A stretch of DNA of 64,000 bases from Haematococcus lacustris (GCA_030144725.1 JASKMD010000017.1:1756231-1820230); one strand, 5' to 3'; shown: positions 25,240 through 36,987, counted from the stretch's first letter. The notes: generated by a model not told the origin, from the letters alone. Numbers and translations: made by a program.

Positions 25240-25975
25240 GTGATGTGATGATGGCGGGTGGCCAAACAGCCTTTTCAGGCTGGCATTTTACCTGATACGG
25301 TGATGCGGTGCTGCGCGCCTGCTGCAAGGTGGTGTGCAGGCCCAGGGGCACAGGCCAGCGGCGGGGCAGGGTGGTGCTTGTGGATGAGCACCGCACCATC
25401 CGGGTCAGCTCAGCAGTGCATGGCCAGCAGCCCTGTGAGGAGCAGCTGAACAAACGCAGGGCCACCAGGCCTGCAGACCCCCAGCAGGGCAGGTGGACCA
25501 CCGCCTACTGCCCCAGCCTGGAGCCAGCAGCGTGACCAGCCAGTGCGGGGCCTGGTGTGGTGCCCGGTAATGGCCCCACGCAAGCCCCCACAGGCCCCAT
25601 GCAGCAGCCAGGCAGCCACACAGCCAGTAGCCTGGGCCCAACACTCTCCCGCCAGCCCAGCCCAGCCCAGGCTGAGCAGGCAGCTGAACCTAGCCAGTCC
25701 ATCAAGGGCACAGCCCAAGGCAAGGGCAAGGCTGCTAAAGCCAAGCCAGCACCACAGCCAGGCAGGTGCCTGGACAGGGACTGCAATGCAGCGCTGAACA
25801 AGCAGCGCATTGGGGAGAACAGGTGGCGACTGGAGCTGTGCTGGTGCTGGACCAGGCAGCACTGCCAGCCAAGGGCAAGGAGTACCCTGAGCTGGGCTAC
25901 AAGCAGCTGCATGACCGCCAACCCAAGGCCCAGCAGCAGCAGCAGCAGCAGCAGCCTGTTGCGGCACAGTAGTGT
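25240..25975 (+). pseudogene. Fanzor relic, lineage 1, RuvC-II to C-terminus with frameshifts
   Basis: One frame gives GRVVLVDEHRTIRVSSA (RuvC-II, catalytic Glu retained). A second frame, from about 25557, gives the Pro/Lys-rich linker and RCLDRDCNAALNKQRIG (RuvC-III). The tail LPAKGKEYPELGYKQL is in a third frame. At least two frame changes and the missing N-terminal half make it a pseudogene. RVSSA in place of a Cys pair is shared with the intact gene at 5.18 kb, so loss of the zinc ribbon predates the split of the two lineages. It sits between two divergent genes (polymerase, FIST). Confidence 0.75.
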
Positions 25976-26034
25976 GTATCCCCCTTTGAGCTGTTATCAG
26001 CTCACAATTAGTGCATGTCAGTCATGTCAAATCT

Positions 26035-26170
26035 AGACTATAGCCATGTCACAGGAGTCAGGCAAGAGTGTAGGTGGTAGGCGCTCATGCCATGTGTATG
26101 GGAAAATAACTACACACAGCCCCATAAGCCCCACAGACCTGAGTGGTCCCTAGTCCTAGTGATCCCTAGT
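26035..26170 (+). repeat. R repeat, diverged copy, 3' of a Fanzor relic
   Basis: The reverse complement aligns with 1430-1612 (CACCTACACTCTTGCCTGAC, GGGGCTGTGTG-AGT, CTAGGGATC). It lies just after the RuvC-III relic in the relic's own sense, the same arrangement as at 1.6 and 36.4 kb. Confidence 0.6.
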
Positions 26171-26643
26171 AATTAAACTCTATGTAGGCCCTAGTGAGGG
26201 ACGAGGGGCTGCTGAGCTGTTTGCGAGAGCGTGCAGGTGACGGGCGAGGAGTGGTAGTAGTGTTGGGAGAGGGGAGCGGCTGGATTATATGCGGTTGATC
26301 ATGGCACTGGCAATTGCACCTGATGGGTACCTGGCAGTACAGCAATCATGAAGATCATGCAAGAACTGACGCCAACAGCGGCATCTCAATCCTTCTCCAA
26401 CTCCACATGCCGTTGCCCCCATGGTCACCCTGGCCATTGGCCATGCCAATCCGTGCCAGGCGCGACGCTCACACCACGCGCTAGTGAAGGGTAGCTGAGG
26501 CTATCGCGGTAAGTCACGCGCTCATGGATGCTCATGGATGCTCAAACATCTTCGAGGAAGCGCCATGCAAAAGCACAGCCATGCTCCCCTCGCCATCCAG
26601 CCCCTGTATCCCGCCACGTATAGTCTAAAGGTCATAGCGGGTG
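26171..26643. other. Upstream region of the FIST gene
   Basis: No coding exon or known repeat seen. A doubled CTCATGGATG occurs near 26521-26542. Presumably it contains the FIST promoter. Confidence 0.4.
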
Positions 26644-29600
26644 ATGCTCAACCAGAGCGCGTTAAGCGGGAAGACTGATGCGGCGAAGCTCTCCCTTATA
26701 TCAAGGGGGCCTTGCCAAAGCCACCGCTGCTCACGGTTCCGTATCAACGAGCCAGGCGGAGGCGTCCGCCACTGCGTGGCACGCGCGAAGCCTGGCAATG
26801 TGCTAAGCAGCACCGTGCTCAAGAGCCCAGGGGCTAACACTGAAATCAGATGGGGCACGTTCCTGAGCAAGCGAGCACAGCTCGACGATGCCATCGACGA
26901 GGCAGTGAAGAAAATTCAATCCAGCTTTGGAGTTGGTGCTGCACCAGACCTGGCCATTGTCATGGTCTCTAGCGTGCATGGTCCCCGCTTCAACTCTATC
27001 GTCCCCTTGCTGAGAAAGAAGCTCCCATCTTTGACTCACATCTTTGGGTGCTCGGTGAGACCCCAGCATTGTCACAGCTCAGCCTGGTTGACTACTGGCT
27101 ACCTGCCTTCATCTGCGCTGTGCTCATCTCCCTTGCAGGGATACGGCGTGGTAGGCAGTAGTTCTGATGGCCTTGAAGCTCTGGAGGGCGAGCCAGCCTT
27201 CAACCTCACGCTTGGCCAGCTGCCAGGGGTAGGGCGAACAAAGCATTGCAGCGCTGGCAGCTCATGCAGGGCCCTTACCAGCCACAGGGCAAAAGCTGTT
27301 ATGCGAGGCTCTGAGTGGCATGCATGCCCATGCATGTGCCATTGCTGCACCTTGCCATTGCCACCACAACTGTGGCCCATTAAGGGCAGCGTTGGCTGTG
27401 TGGTCCTCCCTCTACCTCCCGTTCCTTCCTGGCCCTGCACGTCACCGCTGTACAGGGTTGAACTCAGCTTGCACTGCACAGGGGTGTTGCTCACTTTTGG
27501 CTGCCCTGCTGCGGCCTGGCTGCCAGGTGGATGTCCGAGTGCTGCACACGCTGAGAAGCAGCATCCCTCCTGCAGGCAAGGCGCCAGCTCCTTCCATGTC
27601 CTTAGGCTCGAGGCTCACATGACAGGCACTCTGTTGAGCCATACATTGTAGATAGTAAATGGAAAGGAAAGAAAAACTAGGCCCGCACTGGCAGCTGTGC
27701 ATGAAGGGAGGAAGGTAGCATGGGGTGTGACCTTCAGTAGACCAGTCACATCATGCTGTAGGGTGGACCCCAAGCTTGGTGAGTTGCATCCATCACCCCT
27801 GAGCCTACTGCCACTCGACTTATACGTACTCAACGAGCTTGCCCAAGCAATTGGCACTCACTCCGTAGCCGCATGGCCAGTGCTGGCTATCCTCTAGGGG
27901 CAACAGGAGCTGGTGGTGTGGGTGTACCCAGAGCTTTGGCCTGCCAAGCGACCCTCCGACACCAGTGCCATGCTGGCCCCCATGCTTTCCCCTCCTGCTG
28001 CCTGGCACCTGTTGCTGCAGATGCCACGCCGGAGGAGTGGGCAGAGTTTGTGGGTGTACCCCATGACAGTCTGCGTCCAGTGTCCTTCCTCCTGTTCGCG
28101 GAGCCACGCTTTGCTCAGGTGCAGGCAGGCTGGACTTCATCACTGCTGTCGTCTGGTCACTCTGCCTGCAGTGCGTGGCTGGAGTATACACTGTATACTG
28201 TATACTGTATACACTGCATGTTTTCAGCCATGGCATACCTCAAAGATGACACTCGCAATAGGCTGCAGGAGTGCCACCTGAATGTATGTGCCCGTGTCTT
28301 CAGCAGCAAGCACTTTGAGTTGGACACGTTCCCATTTGAGCGTGCCATTAGCAAGTGGTTGGATGACGCTGCCGTGCGTGGGCGCTACCGCCTCTAACCG
28401 CCTGTGCCATCTTTCTTAACCTTTGTGTACCTGAGCTATGGACACAAGTAGGTCAGAGCTATGAACTTGAAGGTCCACATTTGGTCCATGTCATTTTGAG
28501 CTATAAAACTGACAAGCGGGCTTTTGAAAAAAAAAACACTGGTATACAGGCTGGGTTGAACATTGCCCACGTCTGCTAGTAGACACCTGCTTTGCGCCGA
28601 ACAGCTACCTCAGTCATGCTGGTGTACTTATTGGTACCAGGCTGTAGACTGGCCATGTAACTGGCAACGGCGCAGACGTCATGTGAAAGGCCTTCTTTTG
28701 CTGCTGCTGTGCCTGCTGGATGAGGGTTGCGATGGCTTGCTATTGCAGATCAAGGACCTGGTAGCCGGCCTGGACTATGCATTCCCTAACGCCCCAAAGA
28801 TTGGTGAGCAATGTGGACTCCTCCACCAGCATCGCCAGCCTCAGCCTCAGCTTTGCTGTAGGTACATGTCATGTGCGACACATCTTTGATTCTGCTGCAT
28901 GACACAAATGCTGCTGTGCTGCAGGTGCGGTGCTGAGCACAGGCACCCGGTCCAAGAGCCGAGCCATGTTTGCATGGAGTGCCAATGCGCCCGCAGCAGC
29001 CAAGCGCCGCGGTACCAGTGCCAGCAGCAGCGCCGCCGCGCGCCTGAGAGCGAGGTGAGGAGGAAAAGCAGCGGTGGTGGATATGCGTCAGCAGCTGTGC
29101 TGTCCCTAGCTCAGGATAACCATCGACCCTCCTGCCATCCAGCCCTTGGTGCGCCTCCTCACCTCACCATCGACCACAGCTGCTCCAAAACCTGAGTCTA
29201 TGCAATCATGCAGTGATCAACCCAATCAACACTCCGTGACCATATTGGGCTGGGCATTGCAATTATTCTATTTAGCTGGCCTCGACGTGATGATGATGGT
29301 GATGATGGTCATATATACCGACCCCTGACCCTGACCCTGACCCTGACCCAGTGATTGACGAAAGGGTGAAAGATCATTGCTTCCTATAGTAAAGTATCAC
29401 CTGTGCTTTCTGGTGATCATCAATGCTGTCTGAACACCAGAAAGAAATTGCATCACACAATTCCTGTTTTGCTTAAATAACGGTCTTACGGTATCCCTTT
29501 TTTGCTGCTCAATTTATCACTTGACTGTTTCGCCGTCCACTGCCATGACCCATTCGCGCTTGCAGGCTGGCCCAGTCAGAAGGCAGCACAGCCCTGAGCC

Positions 29601-29945
29601 TGAGAAGATCAGGGTATGGCCTGGCAGGGGAGCCGCTGGACCTACCCTACCGTGGAGGCAGCAGACGCAGCGCCCGGGCCTACCCCCCTGCTGCTCTGCG
29701 TGAGCTGCAGCTGGACATGATGGACAACATGCTGCAGGGCACAGAGGAGGAGGAGGAGGAGGAGGAGGAAGAGGCTGGGGCTGCTGAGGAGGGGGGGGAC
29801 GCCCAGGCGGGGGCGGATAGTGGGAAGGCTGAGGGGAGGGCTGGTGCTGATCAAGTCGTTGGTGGTGATAAGGTAGGAGATAGTGATAACAGTGCTGACG
29901 GAAAGGGCAAGAGGGACCTAGACACAGCGGCGTCAGGGCAGAGTG

Positions 29946-29978
<33 letters not shown>

Positions 29979-32900
29979 CAGAGGAGGCTGTAGCAGCTCA
30001 GCTGCTCCCCCTGCCTGAGCTGCTGCCACGCCCAGTGCGCAAGACGGGTGCATTTGGACCTCAGGAGTCTATTGCGACCCCAACACCTGACAGTGATGCC
30101 AGCATGGCTCTGAATAACCAGGATGTTCTGAGTAATGGTGTTGAGGCAATGTCGACAAGTGTCACCAGTGGCAGCAGCAGCAGCAGCGGCCCTCCACCGC
30201 AAACAAGCAGCGGCCAAGTAGCGGGCGGCAACCACCAAGCGGCAAGCAGTAGCGCTGATGCAGGGACCAGCAGCAGCAGCAGCAGCAGCAAGGAAGGGAG
30301 CAAGGAGGGGTCAAGCCCCTTGTCTCAACCTTCTCCTCAGGTGCCAGCGTCCAGACCTGCGGCCTCTGGGGCCGTGTCCATGCCGCCAGCTCAGCCGTCA
30401 AACCCATTGGTGGCTGCCTTAGCTGGCCTGGGGGGCTTGCTGCGTGCAGCTGTGAGCAAAGCCCTTAACCTCAGCAACAGCAATGGTGTAAGCTCGCCCA
30501 GCAGCAGCAGTAGGAGCAGGGCTGAGCCTGCTGTACCCACTGTACCAGCACCAGCTCCGCCCTCCAGTACAGCTGCCAGCATTACTGCAGCACGGGAGAG
30601 CATCAAGCAACAGCTGGCCGGCGACCAAGCACTGCCACGCGACGCCAGCAGCAATGGCAGCAGCAGTAGCAGCAGCAGCGGTGGTGGTGGTGGTGGTGTC
30701 AAAGTGGAGGAGGGAGGGGGCCTGCGGGTAATGCAAGCACTGGCAGAAGCCATGTCGTCCGCTACCACTGCGGTGGTGACAGGGGCAGAGGAGCAGTGGA
30801 GCAAGCGCAGGACCAGGAGGGGTCCCCGAGGGCGGAAGGTGAGGGTCAGGGGCCAGGGGTGGAAGGTGAAGGGCCAGGGCCAAGGGCCAAGGGCCAGGGC
30901 CATGGACCAGGGCAAAGGCAAGAGGCGTATGGTTAGGTTCATGGGCCAGGGGTCCTCGACTGAGTTGCACGGTGGCTGATGCACACCGCCCTGCATTGCC
31001 ATAAGCTGTAGACACCCTCGTTCACCTTCAGAACAGCAGTAGCCCTTGGCATTCTGTGGCACAGTTGGTAAGGGTTTGCAGTGTGTACTGTATGTAGCTC
31101 TCCAGAATGTGCCTAACACTTTGCAACTGCTGCCTGGGATACAGAGCATGTGCCTGCTCCTGCTGCTCCTGGCGCTGCTGCTGCTGCTCTTGCTGCTGTC
31201 ATCATGACTATTGCTAGTGATAGCCATACAGTGTTCCCTCAATGCTGACGATACAGAGCTTGTGCCCTCTCTTGCTGCTGCTCCCTGCCACTAGCTGGAC
31301 GATGCAGACGAGTCTGGGGTGTCCAGCAGTGGCCTCTACCTGTATGGCGCCACCTGCCTGGCCTTGCATGGTGACGTGCAGCTGGACACCATCACTTCAA
31401 TGGTGGGAAAGGGGTGGGGAACAGGTTGCAGGGCAGCAGGCATGCAACGTGTCATGTCCAGAACATGTGTGAGAAAATGCAGAGGGGCATCTGAACCAGG
31501 TGGAGGGGCAGCAGGGCAGGTGGTGGGGCGGGGCCACGTGACGAAGTGCAGGGCAGGAGGTTATGATACTGGTGCAGAGCAAGGAGGCAGAGTATGGGTA
31601 TCCCCTTCCATTACGATAAATCACAGTTCGTTTATAAACAAAAGTGCGCAACTTGACCCCGGTTACTGGGAAGTTGTCAACTTTCTTACTGGGAAAGCCT
31701 CGGCCAGGTACAAGCTACAACTTGCACGAATTGCACATTGGTGCACTTGCTGCTTGCGCTTATTGCTCGCGCTAAGAACCGTACGCTCGTGATGCAAAGG
31801 GATATTGCATAATGTCATGTCCAAATAACGTCCAAATATTGCATAATGGTTCACGTCCAAATAACAGCCTCGGCCAGGTCTTCTTGGGCCGCAACTCTCG
31901 ACCCAGCCTCGTCCGATGTTTCCTTGTAACAGCTTGGCCTCCGACATTGTACTATACGTCAGGGTCAAGGGGCTCAGTCCATCGACCGCATGCCTGCTGG
32001 AGCTGCTTACCATCACTGCGTGACTTTCTGCCACCAGCGTCACATTTGCTGCTGCTGAGGGTGCTGGCCAAAGCCTGGTGCCTGCAGTGCGCCAGTGCAG
32101 GGCGAGGGCTAGGCTAGCCTAACCCTAATTCTGTAACCCTCAACTCAGTGCGTTGGCTGTGCCTGTACACAAATATGGCAAGGGTTAGGGACAATCCAGC
32201 CTTATCCCTAATCCTAATTCCCTGACCCTCACCCTAGTATGTTGTGTGTGCCTGTGCACAGATAGGGTAAGGGTTAGGGTTAGGGATAACCTGACCTTTA
32301 CCCTAAGCCCGAACCCCTTACCCTGAACCTAGTGAGTTGGGCGTGGCTGTGCAGGGCTACCGCGCCCCTTCTCCCCGTGTGTGGCGAATCGCCACCACGG
32401 CAGGCAACAGCATCATGACCATTAAGCTGGACCCCGGGCAAGTTGAGCTGGGAGCAGACGTGGTGTACATTGACAAGGAGGACGACAGCGACAGTGACGA
32501 GGACCAGCCCATGAACCAACGGCAAAACAGGTACACCACGGACGCCTGTGGGTGGAGATGTAGTGGGGTGTTGAGGTGAAAGAGAGAAGCAGAGGAAAGC
32601 AGGGTGTGGATACAGTGAGCCACACTGAGTGTGAGGGTTGAGGGTAGGGAGGTATGTGTGGGTGGGTGCAGGCTGGGGTTATGGTAACCCCTTGGCACTG
32701 CTTGCACTTGTCAGCTTGCTCAGCAGGCTGCTTCGCTGCCCTTTCTCAGCCCCTGACCTGCATGCAGGAGCCGCCTAGCCAACATGGAGGACCCTGATGA
32801 CCCTGAGTCCAAGCCTGATGACAGGATTTACATGCTGGCCAGCAGCAAGGGAGTCCAGGCTGTCACGGCCCTGGTGGATGTGCTGGACTGCCTGCCGCCT

Positions 32901-35229
32901 GATTCAGATGAATGGTGGGCAGGCTGGTAGGCTAGGGTGGGCTGTAAGTGCGGTAAGTGGGGTGTCTCTCAGTTCTTTTCAACACATGGAGCTGAAGGTG
33001 GTAATGTCCGTGTGGTGCTGCCAATGCAGCCTCACATAGGTTCTGTGCACATGGATGTGTGACACAGTACAGCGCGCAACACCATGGAGCGGGTATGTAA
33101 ACCACTTTTGCTTGTGATACTTGCTATGTTTGACACCATGTGTGGTGTCCTGGATGCTCAGGGAGGAGCTGCTGGCGTCAGCGGTGGTTGCAGTAGCTGC
33201 AGACACCAGCAAGGCCTTGGACGAGCTGCAGCCCTCCGACTGGGAAATGCTGCCTCTCACCGACATCAATGAAGAGTGGGTAACACAGTCATAGGATGTG
33301 TACAGGGAGCAAAGGTGGGAGGGTAGCAAGGGCATGCCCCCAGGGCCAGGGCGCAGTCTTTCTTTCTTTCTTTCAGTGAGCAAAGAGCTGTGTGGATGGC
33401 TCCATGCCTGTGTTCATACTCTGCCAGCTTGCCCTCCTCGCCACCACATGTATGGCATGAGGTTACAACACCATTGTCGCATTGTTGCCTCGCACCCACG
33501 CTAGTTTCCGCAACCAAGGGCTGTTTGCCTGCAGGTTCGGCAGCCTCAAAGTTGGCAACCCGCACTTGGTCGGAGGTGGTTTTGATTTGCGTCCCGGTCA
33601 CCGCATGAAGCTGATGCTGCGTGACAGTCAGGGTATGAAAGGCGACCTGCAAGACGCGCTGCTGTCCTACAAGCGCAAGGACTTGGCCGCACTAGTCTCT
33701 GGGGAGTCTCAGATGCCGCCCGCTTTCGGCATGCTCCTGCTCTCCGACGTTAGCCGCGGCGCGACTATCTATTCCGATGGCAACGTAGAGCCGCGTCTGG
33801 CGCAGTCTTACATCCCCGTGCCTACGAGCGGTCTGTTTGGTGGCGGTGAGTCTGTAGGCATTGGGCCCAGACCGGACAGGCAACGTCACCGAATTGCACA
33901 GCACTACAGAACCAAAGAACACAGCTGCCCAAGGCATAGTCAGGGTTCAGTGTCAAGAGCACATCTTTGTTGGCATTTAGCTCTTGTCAGTAGCTCCTTA
34001 ACTTCTCTGTCAATCATCATTGACACCACCAGCACCTCCTGTAGAGGAATTGAATGTCGGTGCTTACAAAACATTTGAACTGCTGTTGCAATGACTGCGT
34101 GCATGCAGGTCAAATAGGCCCAGTGCAGGGCGCGGGCACAGGCACTGGCATCTATGAGCAAGCCATGGTGGTTGGCGTGCTGCGTGCCGCCACTAAGCGC
34201 AGCTCCCATGCCATCAAGCAGCAGGTGGAAAAGGAGGCAGCAGCTACGGCGCGGGCCAAGCAGGAGCTTGCTGACCAGCTGGCCGTCAAAGCAGGCGGGG
34301 CAGCAGGCACTCAAGCACCAGAGGTTGTGCCTGCAACAGGGACCCAAGAGGCAGAGGTTGGGCAGTCAGGCATAGCAGCAGGGACAGCAGGGGTAGAAGG
34401 GGCAGCTGAGGCAGCAGAGGCAGCAGGTGTGGCAGAAACAGCAAGTGCGGCAGAAGCAGCAGAGACAGCAAAGGCAGTAGGGGTGGCGGAGGTGGCAGGG
34501 GCAGCTGGGGCAGCAAAGACAATAGCCAGTGTGCCACAGCAACCTGTACCTCTGCCTCCACCTCAGGCAGTACAGTCATCTGTTGAGGAGGTGCTGGCTC
34601 CAGTGGAGCAGACTGAGCAAACTGGAGGAGCAGTAGCGGTGCCAGCACCATCACAACCATCAGCACCAGTCATGGCAACGCCGACAGCAGCAGCAGTGCC
34701 AGCACCACAGCCATTGGCAACAGACACGCCAGTACGTACAGCAGCAGCAGCAGTGTCAGAGCAGCCTGTTTTGCCAGCAGTGCCGCAAGGTCAACCCGGC
34801 CCTGCTCCACACAGCAGCCAGCCAGCGCAAATGCCACCATCAGCGGATCAGCCGGCACTTGGTGTTGCATGGGATCAGCAGGACGCAGTGTCGGCTCAGG
34901 CACAGCTCTTGCATGTAGCAACGCATCAGTCAGCTGAGGTGGGGCCAGCCTCAACGTCAGTCCCAGCACCAGAGCCCTCTCAGCCATCCACCTCTGCCAC
35001 AGAGCCTACAGCAAACGGCGGTTGCAATGGCAGCGAAGCACGAAGCTCTGCCAGCAGCACTCGTGCCAAAGACAACCCACCAACTGACTGTACATCGCAA
35101 GCCAGTAGCACGCAGGCAGCAGGGTGTGGTGACAGCACACGTGCAGAGCGCATCGTTCTGCAGGGCCGGCCTGCGTCAGATGGAGGCTGTGGCGATGCGG
35201 GTGAACAAGGGGCTAGAGGAGGCAACTAG
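26644..35229 (+). CDS. FIST-domain protein, 13 exons, 1360 aa
   Basis: Exons 26644-27054, 27139-27228, 27527-27575, 28021-28118, 28749-28803, 28925-29054, 29566-30838, 31295-31402, 32355-32530, 32768-32914, 33162-33275, 33535-33845 and 34109-35229, all phase-consistent. FIST_N: WGTFLSKRAQLDDAIDEA, DLAIVMVSSVH, HIFGCSGYGVVGS, FNLTLGQLPGVDV, TPEEWAEFVGVP, FLLFAEPRF, IKDLVAGLDYAFPNAPKIG. FIST_C: YGATCLALHGDVQLDTIT, VWRIATTAGNSIM, LKVGNPHLVGGGFDLRPGHR, PPAFGMLLLSDVSRGA, and a GPV..YEQAMVVGVLR end. FIST domains are thought to sense small ligands; FBXO22 is one eukaryotic relative. Exon 7 (424 codons) is an acidic and Ser-rich insertion splitting the FIST module, and the last exon adds an Ala/Gln/Pro tail of about 330 residues. 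Intron 3 is GC-AG (GCAAGG at 27576). The donor of exon 11 (GA|GTGGGT) is weak and chosen on phase. N-terminus basic and Ser-rich, possibly organellar. Confidence 0.8.
28200..28536 (+). mobile_element. Retrocopy-like insertion with A-tail in FIST intron 4
   Basis: An open stretch reads MAYLKDDTRNRLQECHLN and ends SKWLDDAAVRGRYRL before TAA at 28396. A 3'-UTR-like AT-richer stretch and an A10 run (28527-28536) follow. FIST exons 4 and 5 join in phase without it. The combination suggests a retroposed transcript end or the end of a non-LTR retroelement; source gene not identified. Confidence 0.4.
29325..29350. repeat. (CCCTGA)n telomere-like short array
   Basis: Four CCCTGA units in FIST intron 6; a similar run CCCTGACCCTAACCCC occurs at 61991-62010. 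Confidence 0.8.
32110..32354. repeat. Tandem copies of the intron-8 3' end with telomere-like motifs
   Basis: Three imperfect units of about 110 bp, each with CCCTAA/TTAGGG-like runs and ending in a GTTG-x-GTGCCTGT-x-CACA type block. The last such block is the real acceptor of FIST exon 9 (GTGCAG at 32349-32354). Confidence 0.65.
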
Positions 35230-35337
35230 AGCCGGGCATGGGTGTGGTGGTTGCTTGGCAACATCCTTTGTACGGGCCACGCTGCCATTGGCGCTGTCAT
35301 TGAAAGCTCACTTGCCATCACCATTGCGAACGGCTAG

Positions 35338-35342
35338 TGTAA
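35338..35342 (+). terminator. TGTAA poly(A) signal of the FIST gene
   Basis: TGTAA, the usual poly(A) signal in Chlamydomonadales, about 110 bp after the FIST stop codon; conserved in the duplicate at 38338. Confidence 0.4.
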
Positions 35343-35840
35343 GCTGGCAGGAATCATCAAGTAGCAAACTAATAGAGTTTACCCCACCCGAAAAATCCTA
35401 AGCATCTTGCCAGACGCATTTCCCATCGAAGGTCTTGCGGTGCCGAGTAGGTGGCTCACGTCACGGTGTTAGGCATGCGTCCGGTTAACCGTGCACGTCA
35501 TCCAAAACAAGTGAAACCTCCGCATAGCCTTTGCGTTGCATGAACACATCTCTTCCTCGAGTTGAGATGATAGGTGCCAGGGTCCCTCGCCTCTGCCAAG
35601 GTCCAATGCTATCATACTGCACCTCTTGTGTAACTGGTGCGGAAACAAGGCATTAATAAAAGTGCTATTTTCTCAGCACGTCTGTCTTGTCAAACAGGCC
35701 GCTCCCACTCGCACTGTAGTGCCGCATGAGTGATTGGGTTAAGTCTTTGCTCCAGGCCGGAACGCAACCAGTGCGTCATGCTGGCGAGTGTGCGCCCCTG
35801 CGCAGATGCAGCGTGCTCAAATAATGCTTCTCACAACATG

Positions 35841-35910
35841 TCATACACGCAAGGCAAAGATTCATACAGCCAACCAGGCAAAGCCAGTTGCAGCAAAGCC
35901 CAACAGGTCA
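35841..35910 (-). pseudogene. Duplicated last exon of the 38.8-43.1 kb membrane protein, with a stop
   Basis: Copy of 38910-38841 inside duplication copy 1. The codon TGG in the membrane helix (LAVWIFALRV) has become TGA here, and the penultimate exon is cut at about 36065, so this copy is dead. Confidence 0.75.
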
Positions 35911-36186
35911 CTCGATTGTGTGCATCACGTGCAGGCATGGTCCACACTCCCTTCCAACTCCTTCCTGCCAGCTCCCTGCCAACTATCATCTCCCTTTCCC
36001 AACTCTAGCCTCCCTCTTGCCGCCTCCCTGCCGACTCCCTCCTACCTCTGGTATGCCTCCATGTCAGTGGCTCCTTAAGTTCTCTGCCTCCATGTCAGTG
36101 GCTCCTTATGCCTCCATGTCAGTGGCTCCTTAAGACCTCTTGTCAGTGGCTCCTTAAGTTCTCTGTCAATCATCATTGACAGCACC

Positions 36187-36975
36187 AGCACCTTGGCCCT
36201 CAACCTTGAGCCTTCATTGCAGTCGAACACTAACTGTGGACCACTACAAAACAGTGTTTTTGTCTGTGTGGAGTGTTCTCATCGCATGGCATGCTCATGG
36301 CCTATACATGGCATACACATGGTCATGGTCGCCTACCACCTACAGCATTGCCTGACCCGTTAGGGCTACACCGGGAGTGCTGGGCCTTGGCTCTGAGGCT
36401 GCTGGCTGTGTGGCTTCCTGGCTGCTGCGAGGGGCCTGTGGGGGCTTAAGGGGGGCCACTACCGGGCACCACATCATGCCCCGCACCGGCAGGTCACGCT
36501 GCTGGCTCCAGGCTGGGCGCACCAGGCGCGACAGGCCACTTTGACAGGCAACATTGACGGGCCAAGACAAACAGTGCGGGGGCATACAAGGCGGGGGCGA
36601 GGGCGCACCTGTCGGCGCCGGGTCTTCCATTCAGCCCTTCGCTCCTCGCGTGGTTTGCCTGGAGGGGTGCTAGGACCTGCGCTGGCATGAACAGTAGCAA
36701 TGTGAGCAGCGCGGATCTCACCGGACTGCACAGTTGCAGCGGATCACACCACGACTACGACGAACCTTGTTTTTGCGGGCTTTCAATCGGATGCGGCTCT
36801 GGCTCCGCGCTACTGGGGCGCTTCCTCGGAGGCATTGCGCCACTAGGCTCATATCTGCTAGCACCTGCTCCCACCTACTTATACCCAGGAGGCGATGTCA
36901 CTCACTCTCGCACCTACAAAGGGCACCTGCAAAGGGGCAAGCCTCCAGAGGGCACTTCCAAGCGGCACAGCACTG
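36187..36975 (-). mobile_element. Internally deleted lineage-1 Fanzor element with both ends
   Basis: Read on the minus strand: a 5' module with a TATA box (CTGGGTATAAGTAGGTGGG, 36872-36890); a start codon at 36835 opening MPPRKRPSSAEPE (basic, nuclear-signal-like), soon stopped; a fused piece of the linker before RuvC-III (RDLPVRGMMWCPVVAP, about 36530-36380); and the R module ending GGGCCAAGGTGCTG at 36187. All three RuvC motifs are lost. It lies at the junction of the 3-kb duplication. The 5' module recurs at 49.55 kb next to another R. Confidence 0.65.
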
Positions 36976-36987
36976 CACAGCTGATCA

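Larger units (their letters stand above)
34021..36065. repeat. Segmental duplication, copy 1 (FIST last exon plus downstream flank)
   Basis: Near-identical to 37036-39075 with a constant offset of about 3.0 kb. Differences are a 15-bp indel in the Ala-rich exon, a few small indels and scattered substitutions. Copy 1 is joined to the real upstream FIST exons. Confidence 0.95.

Noticed and set aside
29717..30979. A separate acidic/Ser-rich gene starting at the internal ATG
   Set aside because: The frame is continuous with upstream FIST exon 7 sequence from an acceptor at 29565 and leaves in phase at 30838, so it is part of the FIST gene.
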